This document shows positions 1 through 6,751 of a DNA stretch of 6,752 nucleotides, piece after piece (positions within the stretch are counted from its first letter, which is position 1; every line of letters starts with the position of its first letter). The notes under the pieces are model-generated. The model had not been told where the DNA came from. It worked only from the letters and a program-made list of their open reading frames with translations, and did not search any database. Both the position numbers and the translations under genes were made by a program. The stretch comes from an uncultured Ignavibacteriales bacterium. Lineage in GTDB: Bacteria > Bacteroidota > Ignavibacteria > Ignavibacteriales > Ignavibacteriaceae. The stretch covers positions 1-6,752 of the forward strand of contig CAJXGP010000115.1 of the NCBI GenBank assembly GCA_913053915.1. The letters run 5' to 3'.

Positions 1-318
1 AATAACAGTTATTTATTCTTGTATTATATGCAAGTTATTCTATTCCACCCCCTTAAAAAAATTTGGACAACTTTATTACTTAATCATTCCCACCGGAAGG
101 AAAAAATTTCAATTCAAAATCTCCCTATTATTTTAACCAGGGTGAGAAAACTCCCGTTTGAGATAAAATTCTTTATTCATTTCGTCTTTGGTTTTCTTTG
201 GAAATTTATTATCATGTTTCATTATCCATGTTCATTTCTAATTGCGAAGATTAAAAATTTATTTCTAATGAGCTATTTGTAATAATTGAATTTATTTATA
301 ACATTTTCATCAATGGTA
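1..318. other. AT-rich stretch with no convincing gene
   Basis: This stretch lies downstream of the minus-strand gene that ends at 319. A plus-strand open frame (19-282, TTG start) would encode 87 residues rich in Phe, Ile, Leu and Lys with no recognisable domain and no ribosome binding site, which is what AT-rich non-coding DNA gives by chance. On the minus strand there is only a 29-codon ATG frame (133-222) of highly charged sequence. I see no strong hairpin plus T-run that would end the upstream gene, and no tRNA-like structure. It could be an intergenic region or the decayed end of a neighbouring gene outside the window. Confidence 0.5.
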
Positions 319-2325
319 TTAAAAATTAATATCTACTTGAAAGCTTAGTATGTTATCCAATTGTTCTCCGCTTAAAGAGGTAAAATCCACCCCATATTTA
401 ATAGTCTCAGAATATTTCATTGATAATATATAATGTGAAAATAATCTATAACTAAACAACAAGTACCATCTAAAACCTTTTCCATATAACGGAATATTGT
501 AAAGAACTCCTCTTAGATCATTTTCGAACTCATAAACGGCTGAATTAAATGAATCGGTTTTGAAAAAAATTATTCTCCCATAAATATTTAGCCTGTTGGA
601 ATGTGTATATCTTATATCATGGAAAAACAAAAACCCGTTTTCTTTTAAATTCATTGATCTTATATTGAAATAATTTAATTCGAATCGTTCCCTTAATCTG
701 AGATTTTTGAAAGCCTTAAAAGTTAATTCTGTTCTAACACTCTTTCTAGATCTTTTAACCATAGTTCTAAATAAATTTAATTCGCCTGTTACAAATTTGT
801 TTTCTTCCTTAAATCTGAATATGAATTTAGAAGATTTGAACGGTTTTGAAATCCAATTAAAAAATAATTCATCGCCTGCGCTAGGTAAAACAGCTCTAAA
901 AATAGGATATGGGAATTTAAATTGATCATAATATAAATTAATCGTACCTAAAAAAGTTCGCCATTTCAAACCGAGATAAATACCGAATTCGTTTTGAGTT
1001 TTACCGGCTTTTTCACCGAAACCATATCCGTGAAGATTTACAAAATTTGATGGATAACTCCGGACAGTTGTAGTAAAAATCAAATCATTAGTGGCTTGAA
1101 ATAACAACCCGTTGATACTTGCAATTGATTTACCGTTATAATTGAATTCGCCGAATAAATTAAAACCGTTTAATATTAAATCATAAAAAACAGAATAAGA
1201 GCGGAATTCCCTCCCGGACTTATCAAATCTTTTCTGAGGAGTAAAAGAATGATTGAAAAATGAATTATAAAAAAGAAATCCTGTCTTAAGTATATTTTTT
1301 AGCGTGAAAGATAAATTTACGCCATAAAGTCTTTCGCTTCCCTTATCTTTCCGGGAAATTTCCAATGAATTTCTATGGAAACCATTTATTGGAGTAGAAA
1401 CAATAAATCCGCTCGCCGAATCGATATTAGCATCAAATTGATGTAAGGAGTAAAAACTTGTTAAATTAAAATTATCAAAATTTATAGTTGCTGCAATTCC
1501 TCTGAAGAATTTATTTTCACCGCTGCTTGTATAAGGGACAATTCCTCTACCGTTTTTCTTTACCGGATAAATAGCATCATTTCCTTTCGAATAACCGTAG
1601 GAACTCCATAAAGCAAGTCCTTGTCCGAACTCCATCATGTAATCGCCGAGAACAATATTATTGAAAACACTTAAATGCTTTATGCTGAGATAATATGAGG
1701 TGAAATCATAAAAACTTTTTTCACCCGGGTCTTTCTCGGTTAGGAAACCAAATTTGTAGTAATTATTTACTTTATAATTAAATCTATTATAAAATTTATA
1801 TGGTGAACCCATGAAATTGTAAAGCGGATAATTTCTCGTTTTTTCTAACTTTTTAGTTGTTCTGCTTCTTACATTAAGTTTGGAATTGTTAATTAACCAT
1901 GACGGAAAAACTTTTTGTCTATTTTTATTTGGGCCGTTTTTTTTTGAATGGTTTACTTTTACAAAAGGAATAATAAGTTTTGCTTTTTCTCCGGTCAAAC
2001 CTTTAATGTTGTATAATTCTTGAGGAGAACTAAATTTGCCGTGTTTAATTCTATATTCGATAATCAATCTTGCCGTAGTAAAATCAATGGAAGGGATTTT
2101 TTCGAGATCATTTATCTGTGCAAAATTAATATCGATTGGGTTATTTAACAGTTCCTCTACATTATCGTACAATTCCGAATTATCGGAAGTTTCCGTCGAT
2201 TCATCTAAGAGGTTGTTGATTACCTCTTCATACTGATTTGTGAGACTATCGCTCTGTGAATACAACGTTGGGATAGCCATCAAACAAAGAATTATTGTCG
2301 AACCGATAATTTTGGATTTTCTCAC
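319..2325 (-). CDS. Helix-hairpin-helix domain protein with C-terminal outer-membrane beta-barrel
   Basis: The 668-residue protein starts at a GTG; no ATG lies in frame just upstream, and an AAAGGGA stretch sits about 12 bases before it. Residues 1-23 form a signal peptide (basic MRKSK, hydrophobic core, likely cut near LYSQ). Residues about 57-123 are a ComEA-like double helix-hairpin-helix: NNPIDINFAQINDLEKIP, then ARLIIEYR, then ELYNIKGLTGEKAKLI. The first hairpin has PSID in place of the usual PGIG; the second keeps KGL. After a basic linker (about 124-165), the rest alternates aromatic and polar residues as in a beta-barrel. It includes a segment GDYMMEFGQGLALWSSYGYS (227-246) and ends in a C-terminal Phe, typical of barrels inserted by BamA. 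Similar HhH-barrel proteins occur in Bacteroidota and Ignavibacteria, but I know of no established function. HhH units normally contact DNA non-specifically, so DNA handling at the outer membrane is possible but unproven. It is probably co-transcribed with the upstream barrel gene. Confidence 0.82.
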   Translation of the reverse strand: MRKSKIIGSTIILCLMAIPTLYSQSDSLTNQYEEVINNLLDESTETSDNSELYDNVEELLNNPIDINFAQINDLEKIPSIDFTTARLIIEYRIKHGKFSSPQELYNIKGLTGEKAKLIIPFVKVNHSKKNGPNKNRQKVFPSWLINNSKLNVRSRTTKKLEKTRNYPLYNFMGSPYKFYNRFNYKVNNYYKFGFLTEKDPGEKSFYDFTSYYLSIKHLSVFNNIVLGDYMMEFGQGLALWSSYGYSKGNDAIYPVKKNGRGIVPYTSSGENKFFRGIAATINFDNFNLTSFYSLHQFDANIDSASGFIVSTPINGFHRNSLEISRKDKGSERLYGVNLSFTLKNILKTGFLFYNSFFNHSFTPQKRFDKSGREFRSYSVFYDLILNGFNLFGEFNYNGKSIASINGLLFQATNDLIFTTTVRSYPSNFVNLHGYGFGEKAGKTQNEFGIYLGLKWRTFLGTINLYYDQFKFPYPIFRAVLPSAGDELFFNWISKPFKSSKFIFRFKEENKFVTGELNLFRTMVKRSRKSVRTELTFKAFKNLRLRERFELNYFNIRSMNLKENGFLFFHDIRYTHSNRLNIYGRIIFFKTDSFNSAVYEFENDLRGVLYNIPLYGKGFRWYLLFSYRLFSHYILSMKYSETIKYGVDFTSLSGEQLDNILSFQVDINF

Positions 2326-2459
2326 GTATGTAACAATTCCCTTTAATAAAGAATTTATTTTATAAGTAATGAGAACAAGTTCTTTTTAGTTTGAACTCAA
2401 TAAATCAATAAAATCAAATTGTCGTTTTAAGATAGACGTTGAATATTTATGTTCATGTA

Positions 2460-3323
2460 TTATTTATTATTATAGATACCGAGATGAGATCTGATTTGAG
2501 CTTTCCTGCTATGAATATTGCCAAAATTTATTATAAGACCGATCTGATGAGTTAAACCAAGTACTTGATGCGTATAAAACGCATAATTAAAATTAAAGTA
2601 AGAATAATAAATACCTACACCGGCAGAAAATTTAGCCGGCTCATTTGAAAAACCGGCTTGTAGTGAAAGATTTTCAATAAGTAAATAATCTATTCCGAAT
2701 TTTAATGACGGATTAAAATGAATATCTTTTTCCAATACAATATTAACATCGAGATTATTCAATACATCGTAACTAAAACCTGTAGTTAAAATGACGGGGA
2801 TCTGATCTTTTTCCTTTCCTAACGATGCCCGGTTAATATTGAAGCCAAAGAAGCCCCAGCGTAATTTTGGAGTAATGTATGTTAGTGTACCAATGTTCAA
2901 ATAAAAGGCAGTCGCCCTTCCGTAATTTTTAATGGAAAGCGAACGAAAGTTAAGAGTAAATCCCACAAAAAATTTATTTGAGAAATTGTAGGCAGCGCCT
3001 GCTGAAATATTATTTTCTCTATACAATTTAAAACCGTATGTTTTAGCCCCGAAAGACAATGAAGCAGGGCCTAATGGTTCGTTATAAGCAAGAAATGCAT
3101 TTGCAAGTTCGGTAAATCCAAATGGAGCAGGAGAGTAATAAATCCCTATCTCACGCCAATTCATTTGTGCTAATCCGGCGGGGTTATTAAAATGTGCAAA
3201 TACATCATTACTAAGCGCTACGGTTGCGTTTGCCATAGCATTTTGTTTTGCACCGGCAATCGTTTGTGAAAAAAGAAAATTATTTATTGCAATAATAGCT
3301 GCAATAATTATCTTAATGCGCAT
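2460..3323 (-). CDS. PorV/PorQ-like outer-membrane beta-barrel protein
   Basis: The protein has 287 residues. Residues 1-20 are a signal peptide (MRIK, hydrophobic stretch, FSQ). The mature N-terminus, with ALSNDVFAHFNNPAGLAQ at about 36-53, carries the FNNPAGLA signature shared by FadL and PorV/PorQ-type barrels, where an N-terminal segment near the barrel lumen is followed by paired transmembrane strands. The remainder is a run of alternating hydrophobic and polar strands with glycine- and aromatic-rich turns. The barrel appears to end at GLIINFG, leaving a polar, basic tail of about 19 residues, which is unusual because such barrels often end on the last strand. PorV and PorQ themselves are longer (above 300 residues), so this is a family member and not a confident orthologue. 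In type IX secretion PorV shuttles cargo to the attachment complex; whether this protein does so is inferred only from the divergent porD next to it. It lies 134 bases upstream of the HhH-barrel gene on the same strand. Confidence 0.75.
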   Translation of the reverse strand: MRIKIIIAAIIAINNFLFSQTIAGAKQNAMANATVALSNDVFAHFNNPAGLAQMNWREIGIYYSPAPFGFTELANAFLAYNEPLGPASLSFGAKTYGFKLYRENNISAGAAYNFSNKFFVGFTLNFRSLSIKNYGRATAFYLNIGTLTYITPKLRWGFFGFNINRASLGKEKDQIPVILTTGFSYDVLNNLDVNIVLEKDIHFNPSLKFGIDYLLIENLSLQAGFSNEPAKFSAGVGIYYSYFNFNYAFYTHQVLGLTHQIGLIINFGNIHSRKAQIRSHLGIYNNK

Positions 3324-3343
3324 AATTTTAGGTATTTTTTACT

Positions 3344-3375
3344 TTGTTGCTAGATAATATGGAAATTTATATATT
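3344..3375 (+). promoter_or_regulatory. Possible porD promoter
   Basis: In the 87-base divergent gap a TTGTTG (3344-3349) is followed about 17-18 bases later by an AT-only TTATATATT segment (3367-3375) that could act as a -10 element, about 35 bases before the porD start. The surroundings are so AT-rich that a chance match is likely. I found no clear Bacteroidota-type TAnnTTTG element. Confidence 0.25.
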
Positions 3376-3399
3376 AAATCAACTATTATTTAGAATTTT

Positions 3400-3404
3400 A
3401 AGGA
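3400..3404 (+). promoter_or_regulatory. Ribosome binding site of porD
   Basis: AAGGA lies six bases before the ATG at 3411. It fixes that start, which also begins exactly at the signal peptide. A clear Shine-Dalgarno sequence is notable because many Bacteroidota genes lack one. Confidence 0.6.
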
Positions 3405-3410
3405 TTAAAG

Positions 3411-4298
3411 ATGAAATTTATATTAGTTTTCTTATTCCTTTTGACAATTACAACTTATCCTCAGGAACTGAATTGTACCATCTCGGTGAATACAGATAAT
3501 TTATCGCTTTCTCAGAAAGGCTTACTTCCCGGTTTTAAATCAGTAATCACTCAATATATGAATACTACTCATTTTACTTCCGGAGAATGGCAAGGAGGTA
3601 AAATTAATTGTGCAATGGATATTTTTATGACTTCTGCTACTAATAACGGTAATTTTAATGCACAGGTAGTGGTAACAAGTCAAAGGCCTATTTATAATTC
3701 CGATAATACTACTTTAATGCTCAGTATCAATGACCCTAACTGGTCATTTAATTATCGAAAGGGACAAGCTCTTTATCAAAATCAAATTTCATTCAATCCG
3801 TTAACTAGTTTTTTAGATTATTATGCTTACATAATTATAGGTTTCGATTTGGATTCATGGGAGGAATTCGGTGGTACTTCAATGTTTACTAAAGCAATAA
3901 ATATCGTAAACCGTGGAGCTAGTTCCGGTTTTCCAAAAGGATGGACAAATACTACAAACGGATATAACCGAGCCGGATTAGTGGATAATTTATTAAATGA
4001 TAAATACAGACCCTTCAGAAAGGCTTTCTATGAATATTATTATGGTATTGATTATTATGAGATAAATAAAAAAATAGGACAGGGAAAAATTGTAGCTACT
4101 ATAAAAGCCCTAGCTAAACTTAGAGCCAATATAGATTTTAATAGTGTTCTGATGCGAACGTTTTTTGAAGCTAGAAGCGGTGAGATAGTTGCTCATTTAA
4201 AAGGTTATCCTGATAAAAACATCTTTCGAATTCTCAAACGGATTGATCCTTCACACGCTGCAAAATATGATGCTGCTTTAAAAGGTAATTTTAAATAG
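3411..4298 (+). CDS. porD: Type IX secretion system protein PorD (DUF4835 family)
   Basis: This 295-residue protein has the usual length and layout of the DUF4835/PorD family. A signal peptide (1-17) is followed directly by the family's QELNC start (18-22), then a beta-rich region with SQRPIYNS (90-97) and NWSFNYRKGQ (110-119). The most telling block is YYAYIIIGFDLDSW at 137-150 followed by GGTSMFTKAINIVNRG (154-169), then YNRAGLVDNLLNDKYRPFR (185-203), all matching the conserved family pattern. The helical C-terminal part ends near residue 295 with no barrel-type strand. Cys22 and Cys67 could pair in the periplasm; Cys22 is not in a lipobox, so this is not an obvious lipoprotein. PorD is annotated as a component of the type IX secretion system, which exports proteins across the outer membrane, but its molecular role is poorly defined. 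It is divergent from a PorV/PorQ-like gene, which fits that system. In Bacteroidota I recall DUF4835 genes near coaBC and recN; neither is here. Confidence 0.88.
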   Translation: MKFILVFLFLLTITTYPQELNCTISVNTDNLSLSQKGLLPGFKSVITQYMNTTHFTSGEWQGGKINCAMDIFMTSATNNGNFNAQVVVTSQRPIYNSDNTTLMLSINDPNWSFNYRKGQALYQNQISFNPLTSFLDYYAYIIIGFDLDSWEEFGGTSMFTKAINIVNRGASSGFPKGWTNTTNGYNRAGLVDNLLNDKYRPFRKAFYEYYYGIDYYEINKKIGQGKIVATIKALAKLRANIDFNSVLMRTFFEARSGEIVAHLKGYPDKNIFRILKRIDPSHAAKYDAALKGNFK

Positions 4299-4351
4299 GA
4301 TTATGTCCTTTTAAGCCATAACAGATGAATATTCATTAAAGGAATTATTCA

Positions 4352-4384
4352 TGTGAAAAAGCTTTGATTTTTTTAATTTTCACA
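4352..4384. terminator. Possible weak terminator between convergent genes
   Basis: An eight-base inverted repeat, TGTGAAAA (4352-4359) and TTTTCACA (4377-4384), encloses a T-rich loop in the 143-base gap between the convergent porD and acyltransferase genes. The position suits a terminator, but the stem is AT-rich, the loop is long, and there is no clean T-run after it on either strand. A separate perfect palindrome, ATGAATATTCAT (4325-4336), lies just before it. Confidence 0.25.
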
Positions 4385-4441
4385 ATTCAAAGACTTAAAA
4401 ACGAATTTTTTAGATACGCCTCATAGATTAAAGATTTAAAT

Positions 4442-5566
4442 CTATCTTAAACTTTTATCATAAATCCGGTACTTTTTGTAAAGTTCGCCTTTCATCACTT
4501 CCGCACCTCTGTTCATCATATCATTATCTTCCAGAATCCAGCTAGCTTCACCTAAATCTACACCCAAATTGTGAGCTCGATTTACAATTTCCCAATAAAA
4601 AACAGCGTCTAATCCTCTTTTTTGATATTCCGGAATGATTCCTAAAGTAATTATTCTACACCATTCAATTTTTTTCTTTTGTGTAAAAAGTTTTAAAAAT
4701 CCAAATGGCAATAATTTTCCGTTCAGTTGTTTAAAAATATAATTATAATCAAGCAATGTTAAAGCGAAACCGACAAGATTACCTTTAATTTCACCAAAAA
4801 GGACTAAAGAAGGTTCTGCTAAGGGTTTAAGATCCTTTGCCAGAGCATCGATCTCTTCGTCCGTCATCGGAACAAACCCCCAATTCGGAGCCCATGCTTT
4901 ATTATAAACAAATTTTACTTTTTCCACATCGGAATAAAAGTTTTTCATATTGAGTTGAGTAATTTTTATTTCCGCTCTTTTAGCAGCGATTTCGGCAACA
5001 CGTTTTAGTTTACTCGAGCTGATTACTTTATCGTGTTCAAGTTTATATGCGTATAAGTCCTTCACTTTTTTAAACCCGTAATTTTCGCATAGTTGCAAGT
5101 AATATTTCGGATTATAAGTCATTAATATTCTAGCTTCATCTTCAAAGCCCTCAAGCAACATACCGTACTCGTCGTTACTGGAAGGATTAGCAGGCCCTCT
5201 CATCGTATCAAGCCCCTTACTTTTTAACCAATTTTTTGCGCTGTCAAACAGCATATTAGCTACTTCTTGATCGTTGATACATTCAAAGAAGCCGAAGAAC
5301 CCAGTTTTATCATTATGGTATTTATTGTGTAAGTCATTTTTAATTGCAGCAATTCTTCCGACAATTTCCCCGTTGCGCTCTGCTAAAAAATATTCGGCTT
5401 CGGCATGTTTGAAAAAAGGATTTTTCTGCTTATCTAAAATTTTCTTCCTGTCCATCAACAAAGGTGGGACCCAATGCTTATCACCTTGATAAATTTTCCA
5501 TTGAAATTTTATAAAGCGCATTAAGTCATTTTTATTATTGACGGTTGTAATGTTAATAGAACTCAT
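4442..5566 (-). CDS. GNAT-fold N-acyltransferase, candidate bacterial ceramide synthase
   Basis: The 374-residue protein has two lobes. The N-terminal lobe has WVPPL at 32-36, KNPFFKHAEAEYFLAER at 48-64 and the GNAT-like strand GEIVGRIAAIKN (66-77), then RGPANPSSNDEYG (123-135). The C-terminal lobe carries the acyl-CoA-binding motif A, LGIIPEYQKRGLDAVFYWE (308-326), whose QKRGLDA stands in for the Q/RxxGxG/A loop, and a conserved EASWILEDNDMMNRGAE (340-356). No signal peptide or membrane segment is visible, so it should be cytoplasmic or membrane-peripheral. It lies 80 bases downstream of an enzyme that looks like serine palmitoyltransferase. As I recall, the bacterial ceramide synthase of Caulobacter is also a non-eukaryotic acyltransferase of this general type. 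An N-acylation of the sphinganine-like product is therefore a reasonable inference, but the substrate is not visible in the sequence. A plain GNAT acetyltransferase of unknown target is the alternative. The ATG start is supported by AAGGTG six bases upstream. Confidence 0.72.
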   Translation of the reverse strand: MSSINITTVNNKNDLMRFIKFQWKIYQGDKHWVPPLLMDRKKILDKQKNPFFKHAEAEYFLAERNGEIVGRIAAIKNDLHNKYHNDKTGFFGFFECINDQEVANMLFDSAKNWLKSKGLDTMRGPANPSSNDEYGMLLEGFEDEARILMTYNPKYYLQLCENYGFKKVKDLYAYKLEHDKVISSSKLKRVAEIAAKRAEIKITQLNMKNFYSDVEKVKFVYNKAWAPNWGFVPMTDEEIDALAKDLKPLAEPSLVLFGEIKGNLVGFALTLLDYNYIFKQLNGKLLPFGFLKLFTQKKKIEWCRIITLGIIPEYQKRGLDAVFYWEIVNRAHNLGVDLGEASWILEDNDMMNRGAEVMKGELYKKYRIYDKSLR

Positions 5567-5572
5567 ATCTTA

Positions 5573-5578
5573 CACCTT
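5573..5578 (-). promoter_or_regulatory. Ribosome binding site of the GNAT acyltransferase
   Basis: AAGGTG on the minus strand ends six bases before the ATG at 5566. It supports that start and shows that the gene has its own translation signal and does not rely on coupling with the upstream enzyme. Confidence 0.5.
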
Positions 5579-5583
5579 AAAAT

Positions 5584-5607
5584 AAAAAAAAGCATACCCT
5601 TGCTTTT
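5584..5607 (-). terminator. Rho-independent terminator or attenuator between the sphingolipid-type genes
   Basis: Read on the minus strand, AAAAGCA, a six-base loop AGGGTA, and TGCTTTT form a seven-pair hairpin that runs directly into further T residues. The geometry is that of an intrinsic terminator for the upstream condensing-enzyme gene, about 40 bases after its stop. Only two pairs are G-C, so termination would probably be partial, letting some transcripts continue into the acyltransferase whose ribosome binding site follows within 10 bases. Confidence 0.45.
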
Positions 5608-5646
5608 CAGATATACTTTTTGGTTAAATATTTACTATTAAACAAT

Positions 5647-6243
5647 TTAAATTAATCCCAATTTTTTTCCCGTTTTAATAAAAACATCAATTATAGTATT
5701 AAGATGTTTTTCTTCGTGAGTTGCCATATAACTTGTTCTCATCATTTGTTTACCAGGAGGGACACCCGGCGAAATAAAAACATTTACAAAAACTCCTTCA
5801 TCATATAGCATTCGCCACATTTTAAAAGCCAAGTCATCATCACCGATAATTACCGGAACGATGCCTGTACGTCCGTCAATCACAGTAAAGCCGGCTTCTT
5901 TTAAAGATTTCCGGACTTTTTCCGCATTATTAACAAGTTGTGTTACCCTTTCCGGTTCTTGTTCTAATATTTCTAAAGCTGCTAATGCAGCGGCAACAGC
6001 GGCGGGGGTAGGCGAGGCGCTGAAAATTAAAGCCGGAGAATAATGTTTTAAATAGTTGATTACTCTTTCCTCACCGACTACAAATCCTCCAAGAGAAGCA
6101 AAAGTCTTGCTAAAGGTACCCATGGTTAAATCAATTTCATCTTCCAAATCAAATTCGCTTGCCGTTCCTCTTCCACCTTTTCCTATGATGCCAATCGCAT
6201 GAGCATCATCTATTAATATTCTTGCATTTACTTCTTTTGCTAT
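5647..6243 (-). CDS. Serine palmitoyltransferase-like PLP enzyme, C-terminal part (frameshifted)
   Basis: This is the downstream 198 codons of an alpha-oxoamine synthase (AOS) family enzyme, which condenses an acyl-CoA with an amino acid using pyridoxal phosphate. Visible active-site residues are the DDAH motif (6199-6210; Asp pairs with the PLP ring nitrogen) and the Schiff-base lysine in [13 protein letters not shown] (Lys codon 6106-6108). The family members serine palmitoyltransferase (Spt), KBL (glycine acetyltransferase) and BioF are similar. [19 protein letters not shown] and [16 protein letters not shown], with the ending GKKLGLI, look most like Bacteroidota-type serine palmitoyltransferases, the first step of sphingolipid synthesis. 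That choice is inference. A reading frame from the TTG at 6147 is possible but is not the true start, because family sequence ([18 protein letters not shown]) continues upstream without ATG or GTG until a TAA at 6244-6246. It belongs with the adjacent 6240-6614 fragment; the break is a one-base frameshift. Confidence 0.8.
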   Translation of the reverse strand: MAKEVNARILIDDAHAIGIIGKGGRGTASEFDLEDEIDLTMGTFSKTFASLGGFVVGEERVINYLKHYSPALIFSASPTPAAVAAALAALEILEQEPERVTQLVNNAEKVRKSLKEAGFTVIDGRTGIVPVIIGDDDLAFKMWRMLYDEGVFVNVFISPGVPPGKQMMRTSYMATHEEKHLNTIIDVFIKTGKKLGLI

Positions 6244-6614
6244 TTATTCAATCGCGGGAGGTCTACAATTTCACCACCGGTACTAAAAACACCGTCACTA
6301 ACAATTAACATGCTTGAATCGGGTGGTAATTTTTTTACAACTCTTTCAAGATCGTCCATATCATTATGTTTATAGCGAATGAATTCTGCTAAAGCACCCT
6401 TTGCCATTAAATTGCCTGCAATTATGTAAGCATGATTATCTTTATCGGAAATTACATAATCTCCCCGTTGTACCAACGTAGGAATAATACCTTGTGCTGT
6501 TTGGTATCCGGTGCTAAATAATAATACGGCTTCTCTATTAAAAAATTTAGCCAGTTTTTCTTCCAGTTCAATGTGAATGTCGAGGGTTCCTGTTAAGTAA
6601 CGAGAACCGGAACA
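6240..6614 (-). CDS. Serine palmitoyltransferase-like PLP enzyme, middle part (frameshifted, 5' end lost)
   Basis: This frame holds the upstream half of the same AOS enzyme: [29 protein letters not shown], the NHA motif (6429-6437), whose His stacks on the PLP ring, and [20 protein letters not shown], ending at a TAG (6240-6242). The next expected residues, [15 protein letters not shown], are in the other frame, and adding one A to the AAA run at 6243-6245 joins them perfectly. The two parts together give about 320 residues of a family that is usually near 390-400, so some 75-80 N-terminal residues, including the family's substrate-binding start, are missing. Upstream of codon 6612-6614 the frame stays open to a TGA at 6729-6731, but it no longer resembles the family and the DNA turns GC-rich. 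An apparent TTG start at 6476 is not real, because family sequence extends before it. Confidence 0.8.
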   Translation of the reverse strand, partial: CSGSRYLTGTLDIHIELEEKLAKFFNREAVLLFSTGYQTAQGIIPTLVQRGDYVISDKDNHAYIIAGNLMAKGALAEFIRYKHNDMDDLERVVKKLPPDSSMLIVSDGVFSTGGEIVDLPRLNK

Positions 6615-6751
6615 TCCGCCGTGTTCGTAAAGATGATCCGCGTTCCGGTGTCCGCACAGACCGAGAAGAGGCGTCGCCCAGAAACGCGAAACTGCAGGCC
6701 TGCCCGTTCGAGCGTAGACAACGCAGCCTCACGCAATCGACCCTTCGAGGG
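6599..6751 (-). CDS. hisG: HisG (ATP phosphoribosyltransferase) N-terminal fragment from a GC-rich genome
   Basis: One minus-strand frame of the GC-rich end reads [18 protein letters not shown], then [27 protein letters not shown], before entering the AT-rich DNA and meeting a TAA at 6593-6595. This is the start of HisG, which joins ATP and PRPP in the first step of histidine synthesis: the SKGRL loop lies close to the N-terminus, and the D-V/I-P segment normally leads into an EGxxDLGITG block that is absent here. The window edge cuts only a few leading residues. Codons are mostly G or C at the third position, unlike every other gene in the window. I infer that it belongs to a different organism and was joined artificially. 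The family call rests on recalled motifs. Confidence 0.72.

Noticed and set aside
133..222. Minus-strand 29-residue ATG frame with many charged residues
   Set aside because: It is too short, has no convincing upstream signal, and there is nothing to compare it with.
19..282. Plus-strand open frame of 87 residues starting at TTG
   Set aside because: It has a hydrophobic, low-complexity composition expected from AT-rich DNA, no ribosome binding site and no recognisable domain.
707..925. Plus-strand frame inside the HhH-barrel gene
   Set aside because: It is an antisense shadow of a well-supported long coding region. The same applies to the frame at 2036-2236.
4325..4336. Perfect 12-base palindrome ATGAATATTCAT as an operator
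   Set aside because: It lies downstream of both convergent genes, so it has no promoter to control; it is recorded only as part of the possible terminator region.
5274..5489. Plus-strand frame inside the acyltransferase gene
   Set aside because: It is antisense to a gene with clear GNAT motifs. The plus-strand frame 5861-6043, opposite the condensing enzyme, is rejected for the same reason.
5647..6147. A complete 166-residue protein starting at the TTG at 6147
   Set aside because: Conserved family sequence continues upstream of that codon, so it is a fallback start created by the frameshift and not a real gene start.
5647..6614. Annotation as BioF or 2-amino-3-ketobutyrate CoA ligase
   Set aside because: These share the AOS fold and cannot be fully excluded, but the C-terminal GVFVN...PGVPPG block and the adjacent acyltransferase fit serine palmitoyltransferase better. 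No biotin or threonine-degradation genes are nearby.
6476..6728. Native N-terminal extension of the condensing enzyme reading through the GC-rich end
   Set aside because: The frame is open to a TGA at 6729-6731, but the translation beyond CSGSR has no family resemblance, while the neighbouring frame matches HisG.
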